Below are positions 31,791 through 42,713 of a stretch of 64,000 bases of DNA, piece by piece (the stretch's first letter is position 1; each line of letters begins with the position of its first letter). The stretch is from Fallopia convolvulus (taxonomy: Eukaryota > Streptophyta > Magnoliopsida > Caryophyllales > Polygonaceae), in assembly GCA_964016875.1 (NCBI GenBank), contig OZ024720.1:38841106-38905105 (forward strand), read 5' to 3'. Both the position numbers and the translations under genes were made by a program. The notes beneath the pieces are model-generated. The model was not told the origin of the DNA and searched no databases. It saw only the letters and a program-made list of their open reading frames with translations.

Positions 31791-34700
31791 TTATGCTTAT
31801 GCCTAGATGTCTTTAAAGTTCATTTGTTTTTTCTTCTTTTGCCTTTAAAATGACTTATGATTTAACATTGCACGCCAAGTGGTCGATAAAATGTCCAAGT
31901 AAATGTCACTTCTAAAAGTAGCATTCGGTTTCTAGGTAAACATTTATGCTTTTATTCGACCGGGATTGATTTTTTATCGTCGAATGTGCTTATTGGCTTG
32001 ATACTATCCTCATTCTTTATGCTTATCCTAGATGTCTTTAAAGTTCACCTTTTTTTTCTCCGTTTGCCATTAAAATGACTTGTGATCTAACATTGCACGC
32101 CAAGTGTTCGATGAAATGTCCATGTAAATGTCACTCTTAAATGTGGCATTGGTTTCTATGTTCGAATTTATGCTCTGATTCGACTGGTCTTAATTTTGTA
32201 GTGCAGAATGTGGTTATTGGCTTGATACTATCCTCATTTTGTATGCTTATGCCTAGATGTTTTTAAAGTTCACTTGTTTTTTCTCCTTTAGCCTTTAAAA
32301 TGACTTATGATTTAACATTGCATGCCAAGTGGTCGATGAAATGTCCATGTAAATGTCACACCTAAAAGTAACATCCAGTTTCTAGGTTCAAATTTATGCT
32401 TTTATTCGACCGGGTTAGATTTTTTATCGTCGAATGTGTTTATTGGCTTGATACTACCCTCATTCTAAATGCTTATCCTAGATATCTTTAGAGTTCAACT
32501 TTATTTTTTCTCCTTTTGCCTTTAAAATGACTTGTGATCTAACATTGCACGCCAAATTTTCGATGAAATATCCATGTAAATGTATCTCCTAAATGTGGCA
32601 TTCGTTTCTATGTTCGAATTTATGCTCTTATCCGACCGGTCTTGATTTTGTAGTGCAAAATGTGATTATTGGCTTGATACTATCCTCATTTTTTATGCTT
32701 ATGCCTAGATGTTTATAAAGTTCACTTGTTTTTTTACCTCTTACCTTTAAAATGACTTGTGATCTAACATTGCACGCCAAGTGTTCGATGAAATGTCCAT
32801 GTAAATGTCACTCCTAAATGTGGCATTCGGTTTTTAGGTTCAAATTTATGCTTTTATTAGACCAGTCTTGATTTTGTAGTGCAGAATGTGCTGATTGGCT
32901 TGTGATTTAACATTGCACGCCAAGTGTTCGATGAAATATCAACGTAATATCACTCCTAAAAGTAGTATTCGGTTTCTATGTTCTGATTTATGCTTTTATT
33001 CGACCACACTTAATTTTGTAGTGTCGAATGTGCTTATTGGCTTCATACGATCCTCATTCTTTATGCTTATGCCTAGATGTCTTTAGAGTTCACTTGTTTT
33101 TTCTCCTTTTGTATTTTAAATGACTTGTGATCTAACATTGCACGCAATGTGTTCGATGAAATGTCCATGTAAATATCACTTCTAAATGTGGCATTTGTTT
33201 TCTAGGTTCGAATTTGTGCTCGTATTCGACCGGTTCTGATTTTGTAGGGCAGGTGATTATTGGCTTGAAACTATCCTCATTTTTTATTCTTATGCCTAGA
33301 TGTCTATAAATTTCACTTGTTATTTCTCTTTTTGCCTAAAAATGACTTGTGATCTAACATTGCACACTAAGTGTTCGATGAAATGTCCATGTAAATGTCA
33401 CTCCTAAATGTGGCATTCGGTTTCTAGGTTCCATTTTATGCTTTTATTCGATCGGTCTTAATTTTGTAGTGCAAAATGTGATTATTGGCTTGATACTATC
33501 CTTATTTTTTATGCTTATGCCTAAATGTCTTTAGAGTTCACTTGTTTTTTCAACTTTTGCCTTTAAAATGACTTGTGATCTAACATTACACGCCAAGTGT
33601 TCGATGAAATGTCCATGTAAATGTCACTCCTAAATGTTGCATTCGTTTTCTATGTTCGAATTAATGCTCTTATTCGACCGTCTTTATTTTTTAGTGTAGA
33701 ATGTGATTATTTGCTTGATACTATCCTCATTTTTTATGCTTAAGTCTATAAAGTTTACTTGTTTTTTCTGCTTTTGCCTTTAAAATGACTTGTGATCTAA
33801 CATTGGACGTCAAGTGTTCGATGAAATGTCCACGTAAATTTCACCCCTAAATGTGGCATTCGGTTTCTAGGTTCGAATTTATGCTTTTATTTGATCGGTC
33901 CTGATTTTGTAGTGCAGAATGTGCTGATTGGCTTGATACTATCCTCATTCTTTATGCTTATGCCTAGATGTCTTTCAACTTCACTTGTTTTTTATCCTTT
34001 TGCCTTTAAAATGACTTTTGATCTAACATTGCACGCTAAGTGTTAAATGAAATGTCCACGTAAATGTCACACTTAAATGTGGCATTCAGTTTGTAGGTTC
34101 GAATTTGTGCTTTTATTCGATCGGTCTTGATTCTATTGTGGAGAATGTGCTTATTGGCTTGATACTATCCTCATTCTTTATGCTTATGCCTACATGTCTT
34201 TAAAGTTTACTTATTTTTTCTCCTTTTGCCTTTAAAATGACTTATGATTTAACATTGCACGCCAAGTGGTCGATGAAATGTCCATGTAAATGTCACTCCT
34301 AAAAGTAGCATTCGGTTTCTTGGTTCGAATCTATGCTTTTATTCGACTGGGCTTGATTTTGTAGTGTCAAATGTGCTTATTGGCTTGATACTATCCTCAT
34401 TCTTTATACTTATGCCTATATGTCTTTAGAGTTCACTTGTTTTTTCTCCTTTTGCCTTTAAATTGACTTGTGATCTAACATTTCACGCCAAGTGTTCGAT
34501 GAAATGTTCATGTAAATGTCCCTCCTAAATGTGCATTCGTTTCTATGTTCGAATTTATGCTGTTATTCAACCGGTCTTGATTTTGTAGTGCAAAATGTGA
34601 TTATTGGCTTGATATTATCGTCATTTTTTACGCTTATGTCTATAAAATTCACATGTTTTTTCTGCTTTTGCCTTTAAAATGACTTGTGATCTAACATTGC

Positions 34701-36447
34701 ATGTCAAGTGTTCAATGAAATGTCCATGTAAATGTCACTCTTAAATGTGGCATTGGTTTCTATGTTCGATTTTATGCTCTTATTCGACTGGTCTTGATTT
34801 TGTAGTGCAGAATGTGATTATTGGCTTGATACTATCCTCATTTTTTATGCTTATGCCTAGATGTCTTTAAAGTTCACTTGTTTTTTCTCCTTTTGCCTTT
34901 AAAATGACTTATGATTTAACATTGCACGCCAAGTGGTCGATGAAATGTCCATGTAAATGTCACTCCTAAAAGTAGCATTCGGTTTCTTGGTTCGAATCTA
35001 TGCTTTTATTCGACTGGGCTTGATTTTGTAGTGTCAAATGTGATTATTGGCTTGATACTATCCTCATTCTTTATGCTTATACCTAGATGTCTTTAGAGTT
35101 CACTTGTTTCCTCTTTTGCCTTTAAAATGACTATTCATCTAACATTGCACGCTAAGTGTTTGATGAAATGTCCATGTAAATTTCACTCCTAAAAGTGGCG
35201 TTCGGATTCTAAGTTCGAATTTATGCTTTTATTCGACCGATCTTGAGTTTGTAGTGTCCAATGTGCTTATTGGCTTGATACTATCCTCATTCTTTATGCT
35301 TATTCCTAGATGTCTTTAAAGTCCACTTGTTTTCTCTCCATTTGCCTTGGCTTGTGATTTAACATTGCACGCCAAGTGTTCGATGAAATGTCGATGTGAA
35401 TGTCACTCCTTTAAGTTACATTCGGTTTCTAAGTTCAAAGTAATGTTTTTATTCGACCATTCTTGTTTTTGTAGTGTCGAATGCGCTTATTGGCTTCATA
35501 CTATCCTCATTCTTTATGCTTATGCCTAGATGTCTTTAGAGTTCACTTGTTTTTTCTCCTTTTGGATTTAAAATGACTTGTGATCTAACGTTGAACGCAA
35601 AGTGTTCGATGAAATGTCCATGTAAATGTCACTCCTAAATGGTCCATTCGTTTTCTAGGTTCGAATTTATGCTCTTATTCGACCGGTCTTGATTTTGTAG
35701 GGCAGAATGTGATTATTGGCTTGATACTTTCCTCATTTTTTATGCTAATGCCTAGATGTCTATAAAGTTCACTTGTTTGTTCTCCTCTTGCCTTTAAAAT
35801 GACTTGTGATCTAACATTGCACGCCTCATGTTCAATGAAATATCCATGTAAATGTCACTCCTAAATGTGGCATTCGTTTTCTATGTTCGAATTTATGCGT
35901 TTATTCGACCATTCTTGATGTTGTAGTGTCGAATGTGCTTATTGGCTTCATACTATCCTCAATCCTTATGCTTATGCCTAGATGTCTTTAGAGTTCACTT
36001 GTTTTTTCTCCTTTTGCCTTTAAAATGACTTGTGATCTAACATTGCACGTCAAATGTTCGATAAAATGTCCATGTAAATGTCATTCCTAAATATGACAAT
36101 CGGTTTCCAGGTTCGAATTTATGCTTTTATTCGATCAGTCTTGATTTTGTAGTTAGAATGTGGTGATTGGCTTGATACTATCCTCATTCTTTATGCTTAT
36201 GCCTAGATGTCTTTAAAGTTCACTTGTTTTTTCTCCTTTTTCCTTTAAAATGACTTGTGATTTAACATTGCATGCCAAGTGTTCCATGAAATATCCATGT
36301 AAATGTCACTCGTAAAAGTAGCATTCGGTTTCTAAGTTCGAATTTATGCTTTTATTCGACCATTCTTGATTTTGTAGTCTCGAATGTGCTTATTGGCTTC
36401 ATACTATCCTTAATCTTTATGCTTATGCCTAGATGTCTTTAGAGTTC

Positions 36448-36452
36448 ACTTG
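36448..36452 (+). other. element C target site duplication, left
   Basis: The five bases acttg before the LTR terminus TGATACG match acttg at 43889-43893. Both belong to the satellite string ttcacttgtttttt. Confidence 0.85.
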
Positions 36453-37015
36453 TGATACGTGACTGTCTCGGAATGATCCTTAGGAATCTTGTGTGTAACC
36501 CATGAAGTCCCGATCTTGCCTTGTAATATCAGATTCGAACCTTTTATGCTTCCAATGTGAAAAACTTATAGTGCAAGTAATTGAAGAACTCGTACATGAA
36601 CAATTGCAATTGAATTCGAAACACTAATTTGAATCAAATAAGATAATTCAACTTGGATGGCTCGATCGCTAATCCAAATTGATAAACTAGTTAATATAAA
36701 TCGACTAGAACTAAACTCAATTGACCAATTCAATGAATCATACTATCGAAACACAAAAGAAGAGAGAGTGAGAATTTGGTGATGGTGTTGATCTCCGATT
36801 GATGATGATGATGATCGAATTAGTAAGCAAAGAATAACAATCAGCCACACGTGTGTTTTTGAGCCCAAGGACAAGATAAACCTTTTCTTAGGGTTATCTC
36901 ATCTCAAGCTGATTTTTATTAATGAAATGCAAGAGTTTAAATAGTAGAATACAAAGCTAAACCTTGGAGAACAAGCAACCTATGTGGCCGGCCCGAGGAG
37001 AGATAATTTGGCCCC
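36453..37015 (-). mobile_element. element C 3' LTR, truncated
   Basis: Matches the 5' LTR from its TGATACG end (plus coordinates) for about 563 bp, then jumps into integrase code near 37013-37018. The remaining part of this LTR (about 610 bp), the polypurine tract and most of the integrase are missing. A short cccat at the joint may be the microhomology used. Confidence 0.85.
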
Positions 37016-38429
37016 ATCTTGGAAAACGGTCTACCACTACAAAAATAGAATCTCTACCTTTCCTTGTTCTAGGCAAACCAACAATGAAGTCAATAGAAAT
37101 GTCCTCCCAAGGTGAAATAGGAATAGGCAAGGGCTGGTACAAGCCATGAGGGTTAAGTCTAGATTTAGCTTTAGCGCATACAACACAACTTTTGACAAAT
37201 CTAAGAACATAATTACTCATCTTAGGCCAATAGTAGTGTTCTTTTAAACCTTCTAAAGTCTTTTCTAGACCCCTATGTCCTCTTGATTCATGAACCTCTT
37301 TAGTTAGAAGCCTACGTATACTAGATGAAGATACGCATAACTTTCCAGCTTTAAACAAATAACCATCATCAATAAAGTAGGAATCTATTTCTCCCCTAGA
37401 CATGCAATTCTTGTAAATTTCAGCAAAGTGAGGATCACTAGCATACAAATCCTTAATCATTGCAAATCCAAGGATCTTAACATCACATTGGTTCAAGAGA
37501 ACGTACCTGCGAGAAAGGGCGTCAGCTACCACATTCTCTTTGCCTTTCTTATGCTTTACAACATAAGGAAAGGTCTCCATAAATTCAACCCGTCTTGCAT
37601 GTCGCTTGCTGAGTCTGGCTTGGCCTTTCATATACTTAAAGGCATCATGATCAGAATGAATTACAAACTCCTTAGGCCACAAATAATGAGACCAAGTTTT
37701 CAAAACCCTAATTAAAGCATACAATTCTTTATCATAAGTAGGGTAATTAAACTTAGCCCCACTAAGCTTTTCACTAAAATAAGCTATGGGTTTCTTGTCT
37801 TGCAAGAGCACGCCTGCTATGCCATGGCCAGATGCGTCCACTTCAATCTCAAAGGCTTTGGAGAAGTTAGGAAGTTGGAGCACTGGGGCGTTGCATAACC
37901 TGTCCTTGAAAGTGTTGAAGCCGTTCTCTTGTTGCTCTCTCCATTTAAATGTTGTATCCTTCTTCGTAAGCTCATGGAGAGGGGCTGCAATTTTGCTAGA
38001 ATCACGCACAAATCTCCTGTAAAAGCCAGCCAAGTCGAGGAAAGAACGCACCATGGTTGGGGTAGTCGGTTGTGGCCACTCCTTTATAGCCTTGATCTTG
38101 TCTTCATCTACCTTCAATCCACCTTTAGACACAACAAAACCAATAAAAATGGTAAACTCCGAGCAAAATGAACACTTTTTCAAATTAACATAAAGCTTTT
38201 CTAACCTCAAAGTGTCCAAAATAGCCCTAAGATGATCTACATGTTCATGCAAGGTTTTGCTATAGACTAAGATATCATCAAAGTAGACTACAACAAATTT
38301 ACCTAAGTATCTTTCTAAAACATGGTTCATAAGCCTCATGAAAGTACTAGGTGCATTAGTTAATCCAAAAGGCATTACTAACCATTCACATAAACCATAC
38401 ATAGTCTTAAAAAGCAGTTTTCCATTCAT
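36957..38429 (-). CDS. pol: element C RT (C-part), RNase H and integrase N-part
   Basis: 490 codons. RT fingers and palm from GLCEWLVMPFGLTNAPSTF with YFDD at residues 49-52, the RT thumb, then RNase H with catalytic Asp 198 in EVDASG. NVVADALSRR follows and then the integrase zinc-binding domain (HESRGHRG ... CVVCAKAKS) and the first catalytic Asp in ISIDFIVGLP. After VVDRF the frame runs by deletion into LTR sequence (from about 37016), so the last residues are not integrase. The nominal ATG start is internal; upstream RT code lies in another frame (38671-38471). Confidence 0.9.
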   Translation of the reverse strand: MNGKLLFKTMYGLCEWLVMPFGLTNAPSTFMRLMNHVLERYLGKFVVVYFDDILVYSKTLHEHVDHLRAILDTLRLEKLYVNLKKCSFCSEFTIFIGFVVSKGGLKVDEDKIKAIKEWPQPTTPTMVRSFLDLAGFYRRFVRDSSKIAAPLHELTKKDTTFKWREQQENGFNTFKDRLCNAPVLQLPNFSKAFEIEVDASGHGIAGVLLQDKKPIAYFSEKLSGAKFNYPTYDKELYALIRVLKTWSHYLWPKEFVIHSDHDAFKYMKGQARLSKRHARRVEFMETFPYVVKHKKGKENVVADALSRRYVLLNQCDVKILGFAMIKDLYASDPHFAEIYKNCMSRGEIDSYFIDDGYLFKAGKLCVSSSSIRRLLTKEVHESRGHRGLEKTLEGLKEHYYWPKMSNYVLRFVKSCVVCAKAKSRLNPHGLYQPLPIPISPWEDISIDFIVGLPRTRKGRDSIFVVVDRFPRWGQIISPRAGHIGCLFSKV

Positions 38430-38470
38430 CCCCTTCCCTCATTCTAATTTGATGGTACCCACTTCTTAAA

Positions 38471-38671
38471 TCAATTTTTAAAAAAGAAATTAGCACCATG
38501 CAATTCATCGAGCATATCATCTAATCTAGGAATGGGATGACGATACTTAATTGTTATTTGGTTGATCGCCCTGCAATCAACACACATTCTCCAAGTGCCA
38601 TCCTTCTTTGACACCAATATCACTGGAACCGCGCATGGGCTGAGGGATTCTCGCACATAGCCTTTGTCCAT
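38471..38671 (-). pseudogene. element C RT N-terminal segment
   Basis: Sixty-six codons reading MDKGYVRESLSPCAVPVILV, KKDGTWRMCVDCRAIN and RHPIPRLDDMLDEL, the first conserved blocks of RT. Frame is lost in an A/T run near 38475-38485 before the block with the first catalytic Asp. Between 38672 and 38945 the protease-RT linker (with the usual IEHQIDLVP block) is scattered over other frames with stops. Confidence 0.8.
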
Positions 38672-38945
38672 GAGGTCTTTTAATTGTCTTTGAAGCTCAT
38701 TAGTTTCCTCTGGGCTTGCTCTATAAGCTGCACGATTTGTAAAGAAGCGTCGGGCACCAAATCAATTTGATGCTCAATTCCTCTAATTGGTGGAAGGCCT
38801 TGTGGCAACTCTTCAGGCATCACAACTTCAAATTCCTGTAATAAGTCCTGAATACACTTTGTAAGATGTGAAATATCTTGACTTTAATTAGTATTTCTTT
38901 CCTCATCAAAAGTAAACAAAAAGAAGTATGGAAAGAAGTACTAGA

Positions 38946-40013
38946 CTATGCTACTAGAGAGCATTTTTCTACACTGCCTTTCAAGCCGATTTTTTGCTCA
39001 TTTTGCAGTCTTTCTTCCTTCTGAATTGTATTTCTCTGAGTCTCTGAATTGCTCCCAAAATTTGAGCCAAAACGCTTGAGTGGTTTGGGAGATAGCCCCG
39101 TTTTCGTCTCAGGTGCATTGTTGGAAGTGTTGCTCGGCACTTTTGAAGATTTAGGGCCATTTTCTTGGCGTTCTTTGTCCCATTCAGTAGCTCCACTCGT
39201 GCTTGATGTTGTCCTAAAATTTGAGCCAGAATGACCAGCTGGAGACTGGGAAATGCCGCTTCTGTTTGTTGTTACGCCGGGCGCCGAGCGGTGCGGCGCT
39301 GCTTTGGCCGCAACTTCGGCCTCTTCTTTTTCTTCCTTGGCACGCCTAAGTGCTCTATCTTGGTCCCTTCGTACCTGGTCCTGTAAAATTGGTTGGGTCG
39401 ACAATGGTAGAAGAGACACTCTCCTCCCGTCATAGTTAAACGAATAGGTATTAAGCATGCCATCATATATAACTCTCCTATCGAATAACCATGGTCTACC
39501 TAACAAGATATGAGTACATTCCATGTTTACCACATCACACATGATATCATCAACATAATTGCCTATGGAAACACGGACTACACACTGATAAGTAACAAGA
39601 TTAGTACCATCGGAATCATTTATGCCATTTAGACCATAACTAGTAGCCCTAGGTTGAGTTTTTAATTGCATGTGATCAACTACCTTAGCATTTATAATGT
39701 TACAGAAGCTACCACTATCAATTGCCATGCATAACACTTGGTTCTTCATAGTACCCCTAGTATGAAAAATATTTTTCCTTTGATCTAGCCTTGGTGTTTC
39801 TTGTAAAGTAAGAGTACGCATTGTTACCAAGGTTAAAGGCCACTCGGTGCAATCCGGTTCAATGGACTCCATGTCCTCATCTTCTTGTCCATTTCTCTCC
39901 TCCTCCACTTGATTTGGAGGTATTTCTTCATCACTCACATGTCCTCCATTGGTGGTAAGGAGCACTTGTTTCTGATTTGAACAATCATGGCAAAATGACC
40001 TCTTCCTTGGCAT
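38946..40013 (-). CDS. element C protease with Ser/Asn-rich extension
   Basis: 355 codons. It starts in the second half of the zinc knuckle (FCHDC), whose first half lies in the frame of the ORF ending at 39935, so a small indel near 39985-40000 splits the knuckle. Protease follows with AIDSGSFCN (catalytic D-S-G) and ILLGRPWLFD. After residue about 210 comes a Glu/Lys/Ala helix-like stretch and then about 110 residues rich in Ser, Thr, Asn and Gly with two related GSNF segments, longer than the protease-RT linker of element A. It ends at a stop before the RT linker. The product is non-functional without repair of the frame. Confidence 0.85.
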   Translation of the reverse strand: MPRKRSFCHDCSNQKQVLLTTNGGHVSDEEIPPNQVEEERNGQEDEDMESIEPDCTEWPLTLVTMRTLTLQETPRLDQRKNIFHTRGTMKNQVLCMAIDSGSFCNIINAKVVDHMQLKTQPRATSYGLNGINDSDGTNLVTYQCVVRVSIGNYVDDIMCDVVNMECTHILLGRPWLFDRRVIYDGMLNTYSFNYDGRRVSLLPLSTQPILQDQVRRDQDRALRRAKEEKEEAEVAAKAAPHRSAPGVTTNRSGISQSPAGHSGSNFRTTSSTSGATEWDKERQENGPKSSKVPSNTSNNAPETKTGLSPKPLKRFGSNFGSNSETQRNTIQKEERLQNEQKIGLKGSVEKCSLVA

Positions 40014-40879
40014 TTATAGCACACAATATCACGCGTCCTTTGCTGATTTGGAGGTGCATTTGTTGGACGCCTTTGGCCTTGAAAACCTGTTGGTTTAGGT
40101 GAGCTAAAAGCTCCCTTTGGCTGCAAAGAAGGGTTAGAAGCATAAGAAGTGGAATTTGAACTAGGATTAGAATTATAGCTCATTGGAGCATTCCAAGCTT
40201 CCTTCTTCTTCCTTTGTTGCTGCTCATATAGTAGTTGGGCTGAATACACTAATGCATTGAGATCCTTGATTTGTTGAATCTCAAGTGTGTTTTTAATTGA
40301 TTGATTTAGTCCAGCCATGAATTGGGTCCTTAGAGACCGTTGGGAATGATGAATTCCCGCTTTGAAACTCAAATCCTCTAGCTCATTGAAGTACTCAATT
40401 GGAGACTTGGTACCTTGTTTGCATGTGACAACTTTCAGCCTCATGTGCTCGGTGTGTTCTTCTGGCACATACTTCTTTCTCATGACAAACTTCAGCTGGC
40501 GCCAAGTTTTAATAGGTGGTAAGGCCTTTCTAATTCTATTCTCCTTCATTCGGAACCACCAATTTCTAGCGGTTCCAACAAAGTGGATAACAACAACAAC
40601 AACTTTCTCCCATTCTTCATAGCCCATGTGATCTAGAATGAAGTTTGTAGCTTGTTCCCACTCTAGATACTTCTCCGGATTGAGCTCTCCAATTAATGGC
40701 TCTGTCTTGATCTTAATATCACGCTTACCAATCTGGTTGACATTTTGGTTAGCGTTGTTGTTGTTGGCTAGTTGTTGTACTCCATAAGCTGGTGGGATAT
40801 CCTCTACAACCTCAGCTTTGTTGTAAAAATCATCAAGGGGAGGATTCCGTGGGCGCCTTTCTTCCCCCGGGATAGTCAT
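39935..40879 (-). CDS. gag: element C Gag core and first half of zinc knuckle
   Basis: 314 codons with the gag family core: GELNPEKYLEWEQATNFIL, a hydrophobic helix ending TARNWWFRMKE, TWRQLKFVMRKKYVPEEH, SPIEYFNELEDLSFKAG and a C-terminal part ending YEQQQRKKK. A Ser/Asn/Gln/Pro-rich linker follows, then CYKCQGRGHF, where the frame departs from the CCHC pattern. The upstream end is also out of frame with the N-terminal gag ORF (41385-41011), so gag carries at least two breaks. Confidence 0.87.
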   Translation of the reverse strand: MTIPGEERRPRNPPLDDFYNKAEVVEDIPPAYGVQQLANNNNANQNVNQIGKRDIKIKTEPLIGELNPEKYLEWEQATNFILDHMGYEEWEKVVVVVIHFVGTARNWWFRMKENRIRKALPPIKTWRQLKFVMRKKYVPEEHTEHMRLKVVTCKQGTKSPIEYFNELEDLSFKAGIHHSQRSLRTQFMAGLNQSIKNTLEIQQIKDLNALVYSAQLLYEQQQRKKKEAWNAPMSYNSNPSSNSTSYASNPSLQPKGAFSSPKPTGFQGQRRPTNAPPNQQRTRDIVCYKCQGRGHFAMIVQIRNKCSLPPMEDM

Positions 40880-41010
40880 ACGTCACATCATCAAAAGGAT
40901 TGTTGTATTGTTATTGTTGATGATGAGTGGCTTGAGGAAACCGGTTTGATTGCTGAGTAATTGTTGGTGTGTAACCGGTGGTTGCCTCTCCCGTTGCCTC
41001 TTCCTCTACC

Positions 41011-41385
41011 TCAGCTGGCTGTGGGGGAGTATTGAGCCGGTAGATCTTGTTCTTTGTTGTAGCTAGCAAGCACATCATGCTTTTCATCCACTACATGTTG
41101 TTTGCCTTTGTTGCTAGATGAGGCATTATTCGGGTCACTAGAAAGCTCAATTGCAGGGGCAACTTTGTGACTTGCTTGAGATGCTTCAATTAACGTTACA
41201 AGTTGCTCCTCAATGCGCTGCATTCTTGGGTTCATGGCTGCAGTTGCAACCTCAGTAGCTCGTTGCTGCCCATCTCTAATGCTCTCACTAATAGACAATC
41301 TAATGAAGTCGATTGCCTCATTAGTAAGATTCAATTCAGCAGGATTAGGCTCATTTGGGATCACCATTGTTCCTGAAACAAGCAA
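41011..41385 (-). pseudogene. gag: element C Gag N-terminal segment
   Basis: 124 codons. From MVIPNEPNPAELNLTNEAID it is helical and charged, as expected for a gag N-terminus (QRIEEQLVTLIEASQAS looks coiled-coil). It stops at 41011; about 130 bp of broken code separate it from the gag core ORF. The start is likely the second Met (MVIPNEPN). Confidence 0.65.
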
Positions 41386-42693
41386 GAAATGAGAGAGAGT
41401 AGTGTGTTCTAAAGCAAAATCACAACAAGCAATACCACACCTTAATCAAGCCAAAACATGCCTCAAAGCAATCCAATCAACTTAATTCAATTTTTGGGTT
41501 GAATTGAGGGAGTAAAGGGTAGATATGGTGTAGATATGGTATACTAATGATAATTAAAGGAAATATGCAATCCAAGCAAATAGCGAGTATCCAATAAGAC
41601 AAGCAATGCAAATTATCCCTTTATAAGCTTCTAAACACATGCAATCTCTCAATTGACTCTATGCAAGTTAATAAAGTGAAATGTAAGCATGCAAGGACAG
41701 AAATATGGTGGGCTAAAGTGACTTTTATTTCTTCACTGATTTACTTCAAAGTGATTTTTACTTAGCTACTTTTCTAGCAAGCAATCACTAGGGGTGAAAG
41801 TGGCTTGTAACTATCTGGGGTAGATCAGTTTTCTTTTTGATCTTTTTTTTTACTTTATTCACAAAGTACTATTGTGCTAGAATGAAGAAACAAGCAAAGC
41901 AAGCTAAAGCAAAAACGAACAACTAGAGCAGGAACGAACTAAAATTTTTTTTTATATAAGTGACTTTAAACTACCAATGAAACCAACTAGAAGCCAAATT
42001 AACAAAGAAGAAAAGGGCTGGTCGAATTTTGATAGGATGCAATAGCAAAAATCAACAAATATCAATAAGCAATATGAATCTCTATTGATCATGCAATATG
42101 TAATAAAAACTCATAAAAATTGTAGGAAAGTAATTGCTAATCTCTATTTCAACTAAACTCAACCAATTTAGCCAATAAACATGCAAAAATCCCTTAAAAA
42201 TCTCCTAGGTAGTTAATTGCTTGGGGGGCAAGCAACTAAAAGGGAGATTAGGGTTTGGACAGGTTCGGCTGAGATCTAGGGTTTGGGGTTATGGTTCGGT
42301 TTGGTTCTAAGGTTTGGAAGAGTAGGGTTTCGGTCTAGGGTTTGGCCGCCAATTCAGGGTTAGGGTAGGGTTTGGCCGCCAATTAGGGTTAGGGTTACGA
42401 GAAGGGTGTGGGGGTGCGATCTAGGGTTTGGTTGATCCGAATAAGTTGGGGTTAGTGGGGGTGGATTCGGAAGATGCTGAGGGGTGGTGCGGCTTAGGGG
42501 AGCGACACCAGCTTGGTGGTGGCGGGTGGTGGTTCGTGGTGGAGGGTGGCGGAAGTTGATGGTATGGTGGTGGAAAATTCGGATTATGGTCTCAAAGTTA
42601 ATAGATTTATGGAAAGGTGCAAACGTTGGGATCAATAACTGAATTAAACTAACTAGAAAGCAAATTAAGGAAAGAAAAAATTACTTGGCGAGA
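41386..42693 (-). other. element C 5' leader
   Basis: About 1.3 kb untranslated region between PBS and gag. It is AT-rich toward gag and has repeated agggttt/ggtttgg words at 42245-42430, a purely local low-complexity tract. No supported ORF. Confidence 0.7.
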
Positions 42694-42711
42694 CGCTGGA
42701 GTATGATACCA
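42694..42711 (-). other. element C primer binding site (tRNA-iMet type)
   Basis: Minus strand TGGTATCATACTCCAG, two bases (ag) after the LTR end, the same spacing as in element A. It matches the initiator tRNA-Met pattern for the first eight bases and then diverges. Confidence 0.8.
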
Positions 42712-42713
42712 CT

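Larger units (their letters stand above)
27244..36452 (+). repeat. 226-bp satellite array, block 3
   Basis: Plus-oriented monomers of about 226 bp, with a 2.39 kb tandem duplication in the left part (listed separately). Variants with ttttttatcgtcgaatgtg near 31970 and 32410 resemble monomers near 21610 and 22430. A shortened monomer lies near 32893. The block ends with acttg, the target duplication of element C. No gene is present. Confidence 0.95.

Noticed and set aside
42245..42430. Telomere-like tagggttt/agggttagggtt words
   Set aside because: Only a few irregular copies mixed with other words inside the element C leader; not a tandem telomere repeat.
42360..42635. His/Thr/Pro-rich 91-codon minus-strand ORF
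   Set aside because: It lies in the element C leader between PBS and gag and is composed of low-complexity sequence; no start context or homology.
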